Source: Tolypothrix sp. PCC 7910
Lineage (GTDB): Bacteria > Cyanobacteriota > Cyanobacteriia > Cyanobacteriales > Nostocaceae
Length of the DNA stretch: 64,000 bases
Reading direction: 5' to 3'
Assembly: GCF_011769525.1 (NCBI RefSeq)
Contig: NZ_CP050440.1
Location: forward strand, 7,612,001 to 7,676,000
Below the pieces are notes generated by a model, which did not search any database, was not told the origin of the DNA, and saw only the letters and a list, made by a program, of their open reading frames with translations. The position numbers were made by a program, and so were the translations under genes. The first letter of the stretch is position 1. Each line of letters begins with the position of its first letter. This document shows, piece by piece, positions 53,760 to 61,997 of this stretch.

Positions 53760-54750
53760 AGAACTAATTCTTTGAAGAAAGTGAAGGTTAATAGTGGAGA
53801 TGCTTGCTTACAAGAGTTTTCGGTTGTTATAGCTTTGTGTAATAGACCTTGTAGCAACCCAAAAATAGCTGACCCTGACTAGTAAAAATTAATTGAAAAT
53901 TTGTGGAAACCAATTAAGGTTAAAGAGCCATGTTGTTAACAGATAGGGTTCAATAGCCAACCTGTAATTTTCAGAGGATGTTTTTAGAAACCCTGCCTAT
54001 AGGTATTAGATGAATTGTGTTCGCTGTGGAAACATCATAGATAATGCTTGGTTAAGTATTTATCACACAAACTTTGCTAAACAATAATTTTGCGAACCAA
54101 TAATTTGAATCCTTGTTCTCAGTATCTCAACGGATAGCTGCAGGGTAAATATATAAATGTTCGTATCTTGGTAGAGTGCAATAAATAAGAGTTGTGTTTA
54201 CCAAGTTTTTAATCGAGCTATTACTAACTTTTTATATCTCTTAAAAAAATAATTGACAAACTTTATATTTTATGCATCAAAAATAATAATTCATAAAAAA
54301 CTAAAAATGTCAATATATATAAGTTATTATCTTTGTTCTTAGATAACATCCCTGATCACAAGACACTAGCCTGCGATAATACTCTGGGAATGTGTTTACG
54401 CACTGAGAAATCAAGAGTGCGATCGCCTAAATTTCCCTCTCTTCTAAAAGCGTTGGGCGCTATTCAAAGCGCTAAAGATTGACAAGCGAATACAAAAATT
54501 TCTGATGAGAAACTCAAGCGATCGCACTTTTTGACGTGGGGGTGCGATCACACAAATTGACCTCTCTCCTAAACCTTGTCCGAAGTCTGGATCTACATTT
54601 CTTCCTCTTCAGTATGAAAGAAAGAATTGATGTGTCATATAAGAGGTTTTAACTAGATTATCTTAATTCTATTTAAGCATAATTACTAATGTTTTACTTA
54701 ATATATATGTATAAAATTATTCTTAAATTTAATCAATGAGTTAATCATTT
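53760..54750. other. 990-nt spacer, no gene seen
   Basis: AT-rich in the middle and right. It has two copies of a GCGATCGC-type motif (about 54419 and 54519). Several short GCGCT/AGCGC-like stems occur near 54450-54475. No coding frame, tRNA or array is evident. It separates the PEP-CTERM-like gene from the small accessory cluster and should carry promoters for both. Confidence 0.4.
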
Positions 54751-55104
54751 ATGGATGAAGTAGTTAGAAAGGTTGCAGCTTTGGGTTTACCTGGAGTTTT
54801 ACTTGTAGTAACAATGGCAGCTACAGGGCTTGCAGGAGGTGCTGCAATAACAACAGCTTTAGCAGCATTGGGCGGGCCTTTTGGGATGATTGGTGGTATT
54901 GCAGCTCTCGGAATAGTAGGATTAGTAGCAGATGCTATAGGTAAATATGGTATTGATGGTCTTTTAATAGGAATATATACAGAGCGTAGGAGAAATGAGC
55001 GTACAGCCGCATTGTGTGATGAAATTGACAATTTACCTATTTCTAGTGATTTGAAGCGTAAGCTTAAGGATGCTCTCGGTTGCAATGATACTAATTGTGT
55101 ATAG
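54751..55104 (+). CDS. small Gly/Ala-rich membrane protein
   Basis: A 117-residue protein. Residues about 10-70 are a long hydrophobic Gly/Ala/Leu stretch with GxxxG-like spacing (GLPGVLLVVTMAATGLAGG, AALGGPFGMIGGIAALGIVG), which can form a helical hairpin in a membrane. The C-terminal 45 residues are charged and helical (ERRRNERTAALCDEIDN, then LKRKLKDALG). It resembles pore- or holin-like small proteins and a recurrent cyanobacterial family without a known role. AT-rich surroundings and the neighbours (antitoxin, xisI/xisH) suggest an accessory locus. Confidence 0.65.
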   Translation: MDEVVRKVAALGLPGVLLVVTMAATGLAGGAAITTALAALGGPFGMIGGIAALGIVGLVADAIGKYGIDGLLIGIYTERRRNERTAALCDEIDNLPISSDLKRKLKDALGCNDTNCV

Positions 55105-55297
55105 TTATTATTAATTTTGAATTGCAAGCTTAATAAGATACCTAGAAAATTGAAGCTCGCATGGGTAGGCTTTTTTAATCTATCTCTAGGCTTTAGCTTG
55201 CGGACATCTAATCACAATTATGACTACCTTGCTGCCGTAAGTATACCTAAATTATCTCAAGGAAATTTCTTATAACGGAATGTCGCACCTTCCATCT

Positions 55298-55495
55298 TCA
55301 AAAGATTAATATCTTCTTTACTTCATCTAAAGGTACAGAAGGATTGTCTTTTTCTTCTTTTTTGGCTTCGTGTAAATCTTTCAAATCTTTTAAATTTTCT
55401 AATAATTCTTGAATCTGCAAAAATTCTTCATATGGCAAAACAGCAAATTCTCTTTGCCCATTTTTTGAGATAAATTCAGGATGTAATTCAATCAT
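55298..55495 (-). CDS. Phd/YefM-like antitoxin, no toxin beside it
   Basis: A 65-residue protein: IELHPEFISKNGQREFAVLPYEEF and the C-terminal VPLDEVKKIL match Phd/YefM-type antitoxins of cyanobacteria, in which a RelE-type toxin normally follows. Here about 190 nt of non-coding sequence follow on that strand, with no toxin frame. It is either an orphan antitoxin or the remainder of a decayed pair. It lies 20 nt after xisI on the same strand. Confidence 0.7.
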   Translation of the reverse strand: MIELHPEFISKNGQREFAVLPYEEFLQIQELLENLKDLKDLHEAKKEEKDNPSVPLDEVKKILIF

Positions 55496-55515
55496 TTTAA
55501 ACCTATCCTTTTATT

Positions 55516-55857
55516 TTAAGCAAAAGCAAACTCAGTCAATTTACGAGTTTCTGGATCGTGAAATGCTAAAACAATATCCTCTTTCGGTACACCTTCTTTT
55601 AATAAATCAGTAGCAATTCCTTCTTCTGTCCAATCTTCCTCAATATAAATCTTCTCATTTTTAATGCGAGCATAAACCGAAATTGCTTTGACTCTTTTAT
55701 CATTTTTCCAGCCTACATTAAACCAAAGATATTGACTTCTTTGATCGTCAAACATTAATACCTCATCTATATCTGGATCAGGTACTTGTGATGAAATTCT
55801 GTCATAGTCGGTGAGGATTTGTTTGATTAAATTTTGATAATGGGTTAGTTTATCCAT
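55516..55857 (-). CDS. xisI: XisI-family protein
   Basis: A 113-residue XisI (fdxN excision controlling factor type). The start DKLTHYQNLIKQILTDYDRI, the middle WFNVGWKNDKRVKAISVYAR and the end DIVLAFHDPETRKLTEFAFA are diagnostic. In Anabaena XisI and XisH are needed with the recombinase XisF for excision of the fdxN element. Here no xisF or fdxN element border is visible, so this is a stand-alone homologue. It overlaps xisH by 13 nt. Confidence 0.93.
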   Translation of the reverse strand: MDKLTHYQNLIKQILTDYDRISSQVPDPDIDEVLMFDDQRSQYLWFNVGWKNDKRVKAISVYARIKNEKIYIEEDWTEEGIATDLLKEGVPKEDIVLAFHDPETRKLTEFAFA

Positions 55858-56261
55858 TGAATAATCTCCTCTTGCTGTAAATCAATAATTAATAGTGATA
55901 CTTGATACTTTTCTAAAATAAACTTGATGGCGACTTGTTGAAAGAAATCCTCGTAAACTTTTTGACCTATAGCTAAATATAATTTCTGTTCAGGATAGTC
56001 AATAGTAAGTAAAGCTTTATAAATTAGATACTGCCCTAATGCGGTTTCAAAATCACGCATAGGAGAACGACTGATAAAACTTTTAATTTCAATAACAATT
56101 TGTTGTCCTTGTCTACTTGCTGCAATAGTTTTTTCTCCAGCAAGATCCGCAAACAGCTTAACTTCTGCATATTTAATTGGATAAGGATCAGCTGTAATTA
56201 TCCAGCCATCTTTAATTAAGGCATTTTTAACCGCATCATGGTAAATATCTTTTGCTGGCAT
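55845..56261 (-). CDS. xisH: XisH-family protein
   Basis: A 138-residue XisH with a PD-(D/E)XK nuclease-like core: DLAGEKTIAASRQGQQIVIEIKSF carries Glu-x-Lys, and PMRDFETALGQYLIYKALL is the family signature. The start is set at ATG 56261 (MPAKDIYHDAVKNAL), the usual N-terminus; upstream in-frame codons are within a repeat hairpin. With XisI it forms a pair that is frequent and multicopy in cyanobacteria. Its role outside fdxN excision is unknown. Confidence 0.93.
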   Translation of the reverse strand: MPAKDIYHDAVKNALIKDGWIITADPYPIKYAEVKLFADLAGEKTIAASRQGQQIVIEIKSFISRSPMRDFETALGQYLIYKALLTIDYPEQKLYLAIGQKVYEDFFQQVAIKFILEKYQVSLLIIDLQQEEIIQWIN

Positions 56262-56284
56262 TTTTACTCTGCTAATAACATTCA

Positions 56285-56303
56285 GGTGGGTATTAAACCC
56301 ACC
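56285..56303 (-). terminator. hairpin between acnB and xisH
   Basis: GGTGGGT (56285-56291) and ACCCACC (56297-56303) pair perfectly with a 5-nt loop, 10 nt past the acnB stop. It may terminate acnB transcription before xisH. The GGGT-TTAA-ACCC layout resembles the palindrome at 32610-32624. Confidence 0.5.
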
Positions 56304-56312
56304 CTGCACAAA

Positions 56313-58943
56313 CTATACTAACAAAGCCTGCTGTTCCTTAGTCATCACTCGCCCTTCATCCTCAAAACCGACAATTTGATCGAAGTTCAAATAACGATAC
56401 AAATTGTCAGCAAAAGGATTAATCTTCTTCGCCACAATATCCAAGTATTCTTGCACTGTGGGAATGCGTCCTAACAACGCACAAACTGCGGCTAATTCTG
56501 CAGAACCTAAATACACTCTTGCACCTTTACCCATGCGATTATTAAAGTTGCGGGTAGAGGTAGAAAATACAGTTGTGCCATCAGCAACTCGCGCTTGGTT
56601 ACCCATACATAAACTGCATCCTGGCATTTCTGTTCTTGCGCCAGCTGCACCAAACACGCTGTATACACCTTCTTCTTTTAATTGGTGTTCATCCATGCGG
56701 GTTGGAGGTGCTATCCACAGGCGTGTTTTTACTTCACCTGCGCCTTCCAAAACTTTTGCAGTTGCCCGATAATGGCCGATATTTGTCATACAAGAACCAA
56801 CGAATACTTCTTGTACTGGATCGTTAGCAACTTCCGATAATAATTTAACATTATCGGGGTCATTGGGAGCAGCAACAATTGGTTCTTTGATTTCGTTCAA
56901 ATTAATTTCAATGATTTCGGCATACTCTGCATCTGTATCGGCTTCAAGTAATACGGGATTGGCTAACCATTCTTCCATTTTGGCGATGCGACGGAGCAAA
57001 GTACGCTCATCATGGTAGCCTCTGGCTATCATGTTCTTTAACAGCGTGATATTAGAACGCAGATATTCAGCAATTGTTTCTGTACTCAATTTAATTGTGC
57101 AACCTGCACAGGAACGTTCTGCTGATGCATCTGTTAATTCAAAGGCTTGTTCTACTTTTAAATCAGGTAAGCCTTCCATTTCTAAAATCCGCCCAGAGAA
57201 GACATTTTTCTTGTTCTCTTTCTCTACTGTGAGCAATCCTTTTTGAATGGCGACGTAGGGAATGGCGTTAACAATATCCCTCAGGGTAATACCTGGTTGT
57301 AATTCTCCTTTGAATCTTACCAAAACTGATTCTGGCATATCTAAAGGCATGACACCTAAAGCCGCGGCAAAGGCTACTAACCCAGAACCTGCGGGGAAGG
57401 AAATACCCAGGGGGAAGCGGGTGTGAGAGTCGCCGCCAGTTCCAACGGTATCAGGTAGTAGCATCCGGTTTAGCCACGAGTGGATGATACCATCACCAGG
57501 ACGTAAAGCAACACCGCCGCGTTGGGCAAAAAAGTCTGGTAAGTCGTGATGGGTTTTGATATCTACTGGTTTGGGATAAGCTGCGGTGTGGCAGAAACTT
57601 TGCATTACCAAATCAGCACTGAAACCAAGACAGGCGAGTTCTTTTAACTCGTCGCGAGTCATGGGGCCTGTGGTATCTTGGGAACCTACGGTAGTCATGA
57701 TCGGTTCGCAAGATGTACCAGGGCGCACACCGGGTAATCCGCAAGCTTTCCCTACCATTTTCTGGGCGAGGGTGTAGCCTTTACCTGTATCTTCAGGGGC
57801 TTGGGGACGAATAAATAAGGTGCTGGCTTCTAAACCTAATGCTTGGCGGGTTTTGTCGGTGAGGGTACGCCCAATTAACAAAGGTATGCGTCCACCTGCA
57901 CGGACTTCATCAAGAATGGTATCAGGTTTGAGGGTGAAGGTAGAAATCACTTCGCCGGCTTCGTTGGTGATTTCGCCTTTGTAGGGATGGATGGTAATCA
58001 CATCACCTGTTTCTAACTTGGTGACATCACACTGAATTGGCAAAGCACCAGCATCTTCAGCTGTATTAAAGAAGATAGGCGCGATCGCACCACCTAAAAT
58101 ATACCCCCCAGCGCGTTTGTTGGGAACGAAGGGAATATCATTGCCCATGTGCCACAATACTGAGTTGATGGCAGATTTCCGCGATGAACCTGTACCCACT
58201 ACATCCCCGACGTAAGCGACAGGATATCCTTTTTTCTTTAACTCGGCAATGGTTTTTAAACTTCCCGGTTGCCGTGACTCTAGCATCACTAAGGCGTGTA
58301 AGGGAATATCCGGGCGAGTGGTAGCACTTTGGGCGGGGGATAAGTCGTCGGTATTCGTTTCACCAGGGACTTTGAAAACTGTAACGGTAATTGTCTCTGG
58401 GAGTTGGGGACGAACAGTAAACCACTCAGCTTCCGCCCAAGAGTCTATGACGCGCTTGGCATAGGGATTGGTTTTGGCTAATTCCAAAACATCATGGAAA
58501 GCATCATACACCAACAAAATTTTGCTGAGAGCGTTAGCAGCATAAGCAGCGATGGGTTCCTTTCCTTGTCCCTGCATAACTAAAGGAGTTTCAGCTGAGT
58601 CTGATACAGATACAGTAGGAGTTTGCAGCAATTCAATTAAAGATTGCACATTGTAGCCACCTACCATCGTTCCCAGTAATTCTACTGCTTGGATGGGTGA
58701 AATCAAGGGGCTTTTTGTTTCACCTTTAGCAATGGCAGTCAAAAACCCTGCTTTAACATAAGCTGCAGCATCAACTCCAGGGGGTACGCGATCGCGCAAT
58801 AAATGCAATAATGTATCTTCTTCACCCTTGGGCGGATTCTTCAGTAATTCGCACAATTCTGAAGTTTGCTTGGCATCTAGCGGTAAGGGGGGAATTCCTA
58901 ATTCAGCTCTTTCTACAACGTGTTGACGATATGATTCCAACAT
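56313..58943 (-). CDS. acnB: aconitate hydratase B (2-methylisocitrate dehydratase)
   Basis: An 876-residue AcnB. The HEAT-like N-terminal domain ([20 protein letters not shown]) precedes the swivel domain, as is specific for AcnB. The [4Fe-4S] cysteines are in [13 protein letters not shown] and in [14 protein letters not shown]. It isomerises citrate to isocitrate in the cyanobacterial TCA pathway and so feeds 2-oxoglutarate, the nitrogen-status signal. The start is ATG 58943 with GGAG upstream; a TTG 24 nt earlier is less likely. Confidence 0.97.
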   Translation of the reverse strand: MLESYRQHVVERAELGIPPLPLDAKQTSELCELLKNPPKGEEDTLLHLLRDRVPPGVDAAAYVKAGFLTAIAKGETKSPLISPIQAVELLGTMVGGYNVQSLIELLQTPTVSVSDSAETPLVMQGQGKEPIAAYAANALSKILLVYDAFHDVLELAKTNPYAKRVIDSWAEAEWFTVRPQLPETITVTVFKVPGETNTDDLSPAQSATTRPDIPLHALVMLESRQPGSLKTIAELKKKGYPVAYVGDVVGTGSSRKSAINSVLWHMGNDIPFVPNKRAGGYILGGAIAPIFFNTAEDAGALPIQCDVTKLETGDVITIHPYKGEITNEAGEVISTFTLKPDTILDEVRAGGRIPLLIGRTLTDKTRQALGLEASTLFIRPQAPEDTGKGYTLAQKMVGKACGLPGVRPGTSCEPIMTTVGSQDTTGPMTRDELKELACLGFSADLVMQSFCHTAAYPKPVDIKTHHDLPDFFAQRGGVALRPGDGIIHSWLNRMLLPDTVGTGGDSHTRFPLGISFPAGSGLVAFAAALGVMPLDMPESVLVRFKGELQPGITLRDIVNAIPYVAIQKGLLTVEKENKKNVFSGRILEMEGLPDLKVEQAFELTDASAERSCAGCTIKLSTETIAEYLRSNITLLKNMIARGYHDERTLLRRIAKMEEWLANPVLLEADTDAEYAEIIEINLNEIKEPIVAAPNDPDNVKLLSEVANDPVQEVFVGSCMTNIGHYRATAKVLEGAGEVKTRLWIAPPTRMDEHQLKEEGVYSVFGAAGARTEMPGCSLCMGNQARVADGTTVFSTSTRNFNNRMGKGARVYLGSAELAAVCALLGRIPTVQEYLDIVAKKINPFADNLYRYLNFDQIVGFEDEGRVMTKEQQALLV

Positions 58944-59230
58944 TCTACACTCCAAGATATTAGCCAAAAATGGTTTTAGTGTTTATAATCACTGCCTATA
59001 TTTCAGGAGAACTCAAGCTTACAAGTCTTCATTCACGGTATCAACTGGTAATGAGTCTCCCTACTGGAAGTTTTTGGTCTGGCCAGGACTTATAATTATC
59101 ACTGTATAGCTACTTCTGCCAATAAATCTATTTGAAAATAATTTTTGGGTTGGCATTTCTCGACTTGGTTGTGTGCCTATTCATCAGATAAAATATTTCC
59201 TTTGTTAGTTAAATTACACTCTTTTTGTAT

Positions 59231-59548
59231 ATGTCCAAAACATACACCGTTGAAATCATCCATCAAGGTGAGAGCCACACTTTACAAGTCCCTGAAAATG
59301 AAACTATTTTAGCAGTTGCCGATCAAGCTGGTTTAGAATTACCTAGTTCTTGTCATGCAGGTGTTTGTACAACTTGCGCGGGTAAAATTATCTCCGGATC
59401 TGTGGATCAAACTGATGGTATGGGCGTTAGTCCAGAATTACAAAAACAAGGCTATGTGTTGCTTTGTGTAGCTAAACCTCTTTCGGATATAAAAGTGGAA
59501 ACTGAAAAAGAAGATACACTTTATCAGTTGCAATTTGGCAAAGTTTAA
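59231..59548 (+). CDS. plant-type [2Fe-2S] ferredoxin
   Basis: A 105-residue ferredoxin. The cluster cysteines are Cys41, Cys46 and Cys49 in SSCHAGVCTTCAG, plus a distal one in YVLLCVAKP. It carries single electrons, for example from photosystem I to reductases. The start is at ATG 59231, with an upstream in-frame TTG rejected. Similar to PetF/FdxH-like proteins, but it has a longer, more acidic C-terminal end (VETEKEDTLYQLQFGKV). Which partner it serves is not clear. Confidence 0.95.
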   Translation: MSKTYTVEIIHQGESHTLQVPENETILAVADQAGLELPSSCHAGVCTTCAGKIISGSVDQTDGMGVSPELQKQGYVLLCVAKPLSDIKVETEKEDTLYQLQFGKV

Positions 59549-59549
59549 T

Positions 59550-59620
59550 TAAAGGATGAAGTATCAAGGCTAAAGGATGAAAATTTGACTGAAATTTCTC
59601 TTTTAATACTTCATCCTTTA
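59550..59620. terminator. 15-bp inverted repeat after the ferredoxin gene
   Basis: TAAAGGATGAAGTAT (59550-59564) and ATACTTCATCCTTTA (59606-59620) pair perfectly over 15 bp with a 41-nt loop. A further AAAGGATGAA copy lies in the loop. It starts within 2 nt of the ferredoxin stop codon. It may end or stabilise the ferredoxin mRNA. Confidence 0.5.
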
Positions 59621-59669
59621 TGCTGATATCGGCTATTCTAGAAAGCACTAATCAACAGGATAGGCTACA

Positions 59670-59843
59670 ATGACTACGCATTTTATTACCGCAGAAATTG
59701 ACCTCCAAGAAACTCCTACGGAATTAGAGCAAGCAATTGCCGCAGAATTAGAAAAACAGGGTGAACCTTTACGTTGGGCTATTACATCTGTGGATACAGA
59801 ACAAGAAAAAGCTACTGTAGAAGCTGTTGTTACCCAAGCTTAG
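59670..59843 (+). CDS. 57-residue conserved-looking small protein
   Basis: A short frame starting at ATG 59670 (MTTHFITAEIDLQETPTELE, ending EKATVEAVVTQA). It is compact, acidic and has alternating beta/alpha-like segments, with one Trp in PLRWAITSVD. ACAGGATAGG upstream can serve as ribosome binding site. It lies 50 nt after the ferredoxin hairpin. No family is recognised; coding bias looks normal, which supports a real gene. Confidence 0.6.
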   Translation: MTTHFITAEIDLQETPTELEQAIAAELEKQGEPLRWAITSVDTEQEKATVEAVVTQA

Positions 59844-59999
59844 TCCTGAGTCCTGAGTTCTGAGAGAGGGAAGTGGTAGAAGAGTACAGCAACTGTCTGG
59901 TAAATTAGGACTCAAAACTTCATACACTTTCCTTATTCTCACTCAGCACCCCACACTCAGCACGGGCTAAATGCCCCGCTACCGCTAACAGCACTTTTT
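59844..59999. repeat. GAGTCCTGAGT-type repeat spacer
   Basis: TCCTGAGTCCTGAGTTCTGAG at the left and ACTCAGCACCCCACACTCAGCAC at the right are related short repeats in opposite orientation. There is no gene in the spacer. Confidence 0.5.
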
Positions 60000-61067
60000 A
60001 TGCAACGTCCATATACTGCTATTTTAATTGTACCTACTGGTGTTGGAGCTGCAATCGGAGGTTATGCCGGGGATGCTTTACCAGTAGCAAGAGTTATATC
60101 ACAGGTGTGCGATCGCCTCATTACTCATCCTAATGTACTCAATGGTGCAAGTTTGTACTGGAATTTACTTAATAATTTATACGTTGAAGGTTACGGATTA
60201 GACAAATTTGCTGCAGGACAATGGGGTTTGCGCCCTGTACATAGAAATAAAATAGGTTTGCTTTTAGACCAAGGAATAGAGCCAGAATTAAGGCTGCGAC
60301 ACTTGCAAGCAGCAGATGCAGCCAGAGCCACCCTCGGGTTAAGCCTCACAGATTATGTAATTACAGATACGCCTTTGAAAATAGAATTACGCACATCTCC
60401 ATCAGGTATTAGTTGGGGGACAATTGGTAACCCCGATAGTTTATTAAGAGCAGCAGAAGTATTAATTAAACAAGCTGGTGCAGATGCGATCGCAGTAGTA
60501 GCCCGTTTCCCTGATGATATGGAAGCAGAAGTAGTTGAAAACTATCGCCAAGGTAAAGGCGTAGATCCCTTAGCTGGCGCAGAAGCCGTCATCAGCCATT
60601 TAATTGTGCGTACTTTTCAAATTCCCTGCGCCCATGCTCCAGCTTTAGCTCCATTCCCACCAGATGCGAATTTATCTCCTCGTTCCGCCGCCGAAGAAAT
60701 AGGCTATACTTTTTTACCGTGCGTACTTGTAGGTTTAAGTCGCGCACCACAATTTATCATAGAGAAAGGAACAATCAAATATCTACCAGAAGATATTTGG
60801 GCAGAGCAAGTTGATGCTGCAATAATACCAGCAACTGCTTGTGGTAGTAGCGCAATTTTGCGCTTAAATCAAAAGCAATGCCAAATTATTACTGTTGCAG
60901 AAAATCAAACTCAAATCCAAGTTCCTCCAGAACCCTTAGGGATCAAATCCATACAGGTAAACTCATATTTAGAAGCAGTAGGTGTTTTAGCAGCACACAA
61001 AGCAGGTGTCGATCCCGCTGCTCTCCGTCCGCAGATAAGTTCTCTACAGCAACTTGTTATTAGTTAA
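60000..61067 (+). CDS. DUF3326 domain protein
   Basis: A 355-residue protein matching DUF3326 along its length. The start YTAILIVPTGVGAAIGGYAGDALPVA, LSLTDYVITDTPLKIELRTS and the SGISWGTIGNPDSLLRAAEV segment are typical. It has no signal peptide or membrane helix. It contains small-residue-rich loops that could bind a ligand. The enzymatic role is unknown. It is conserved in cyanobacteria and plants. A repeat-rich spacer follows. Confidence 0.85.
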   Translation: MQRPYTAILIVPTGVGAAIGGYAGDALPVARVISQVCDRLITHPNVLNGASLYWNLLNNLYVEGYGLDKFAAGQWGLRPVHRNKIGLLLDQGIEPELRLRHLQAADAARATLGLSLTDYVITDTPLKIELRTSPSGISWGTIGNPDSLLRAAEVLIKQAGADAIAVVARFPDDMEAEVVENYRQGKGVDPLAGAEAVISHLIVRTFQIPCAHAPALAPFPPDANLSPRSAAEEIGYTFLPCVLVGLSRAPQFIIEKGTIKYLPEDIWAEQVDAAIIPATACGSSAILRLNQKQCQIITVAENQTQIQVPPEPLGIKSIQVNSYLEAVGVLAAHKAGVDPAALRPQISSLQQLVIS

Positions 61068-61161
61068 GAGTCAAAAGTCAAGAGTCAAAACTTACTATTT
61101 ATTTCTCCTTTTCCCCAGTCCCCAATACCTAATCCCCAATTCCCAATTCCCCTAAATACCC
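61068..61161. repeat. repeat spacer between DUF3326 and CPBP genes
   Basis: GAGTCAAAAGTCAAGAGTCAAAAC heptamer-type copies are followed by a run of CCCCAAT/CCCAATT copies (about 61110-61150), directly before the GTG start. No gene. The C-rich copies lie where the ribosome binding site would be expected. Confidence 0.6.
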
Positions 61162-61743
61162 GTGGTTGAACAACAAAAACAAGAACCAGAAATTCCTTAC
61201 CTGACACGCATCCAAGTATTGGGAGCGATGGGAGCGACTGCAATTATTTTGTGGATAGTCGCTAAATTGTGGTTGCGCTTTGGTGGCTTTTCCCTGTTTC
61301 CTTGGCGTTGGAATGAAAGTGATTTGCTTTTGGGGGTGGGATTAGGATTAATTATCACTATTGTGAGTGGCTTAACTTATCGCTTTGTGCCAGCCTACCG
61401 TAAAAGTGCAGATTATTATCTTGACTTGGTGCTAAAACCTTTAGTTTTACCAGATATTATTTGGCTGGGATTGCTACCAGGATTAAGTGAAGAATTATTA
61501 TTTCGGGGTGTGATGATTCCCGCTTTAGGCGCGGATCATGTTGCTGTTATTGTATCCAGTCTTTGCTTTGGGGTATTGCACTTGAGTGGCTCTCAACAAT
61601 GGCCTTACGTGATTTGGGCAACTATTGTTGGGTTAATGCTAGGCTATGGTGCGCTATTGAGTGGCAATTTGCTAGTGCCAATTATTGCTCATGTGATGAC
61701 GAATTTGATTTCTAGTTATTTGTGGAAGTTGCGGAAAATATAA
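61162..61743 (+). CDS. CPBP family intramembrane metalloprotease
   Basis: A 193-residue membrane protein with about four to five helices. The CAAX-protease/bacteriocin-processing motifs are present: SEELLFRGVMIP (Glu-Glu and Arg), FGVLHLSG (His) and PIIAHVMTN (His near Asn). These form the intramembrane metal site. Substrate unknown. The start is GTG within the repeat spacer; a shorter start at ATG (MGATAIILW) cannot be excluded. Confidence 0.88.
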   Translation: MVEQQKQEPEIPYLTRIQVLGAMGATAIILWIVAKLWLRFGGFSLFPWRWNESDLLLGVGLGLIITIVSGLTYRFVPAYRKSADYYLDLVLKPLVLPDIIWLGLLPGLSEELLFRGVMIPALGADHVAVIVSSLCFGVLHLSGSQQWPYVIWATIVGLMLGYGALLSGNLLVPIIAHVMTNLISSYLWKLRKI

Positions 61744-61791
61744 AACCTGAATTGTAATAATCTGTTAAACTACTCGCAAAATATAAATAAT

Positions 61792-61838
61792 ATGAGCTTA
61801 AGCTTTTTGCAAAGCATTTAAGTTTGGCTTAAACTCAT
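61792..61838 (+). terminator. hairpin after the CPBP gene
   Basis: ATGAGCTTAAGC (61792-61803) and GCTTAAACTCAT (61827-61838) pair with one mismatch over 12 positions. The stem is 49 nt past the CPBP stop and is not followed by a T run. It may be a transcript end or part of the leader of the TPR gene. Confidence 0.4.
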
Positions 61839-61997
61839 CAGGTTTCATTGAAACATCTTAAAGTTAAGAAATCAAAGCCTGTATTTATTAATAAATGTCA
61901 CATTTTTAACTACTACTTGCATAAGTTAGGAAGGCAGAGAAATATATCTGTAGAGAAGATAAAACACCTTTGTCACAGATTTATTTAAACCTTCCCT

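Noticed and set aside
55516-56261. An fdxN-type excision element around xisH/xisI
   Set aside because: No recombinase gene, no fdxN fragment and no flanking direct repeat were seen; xisH/xisI alone are common.
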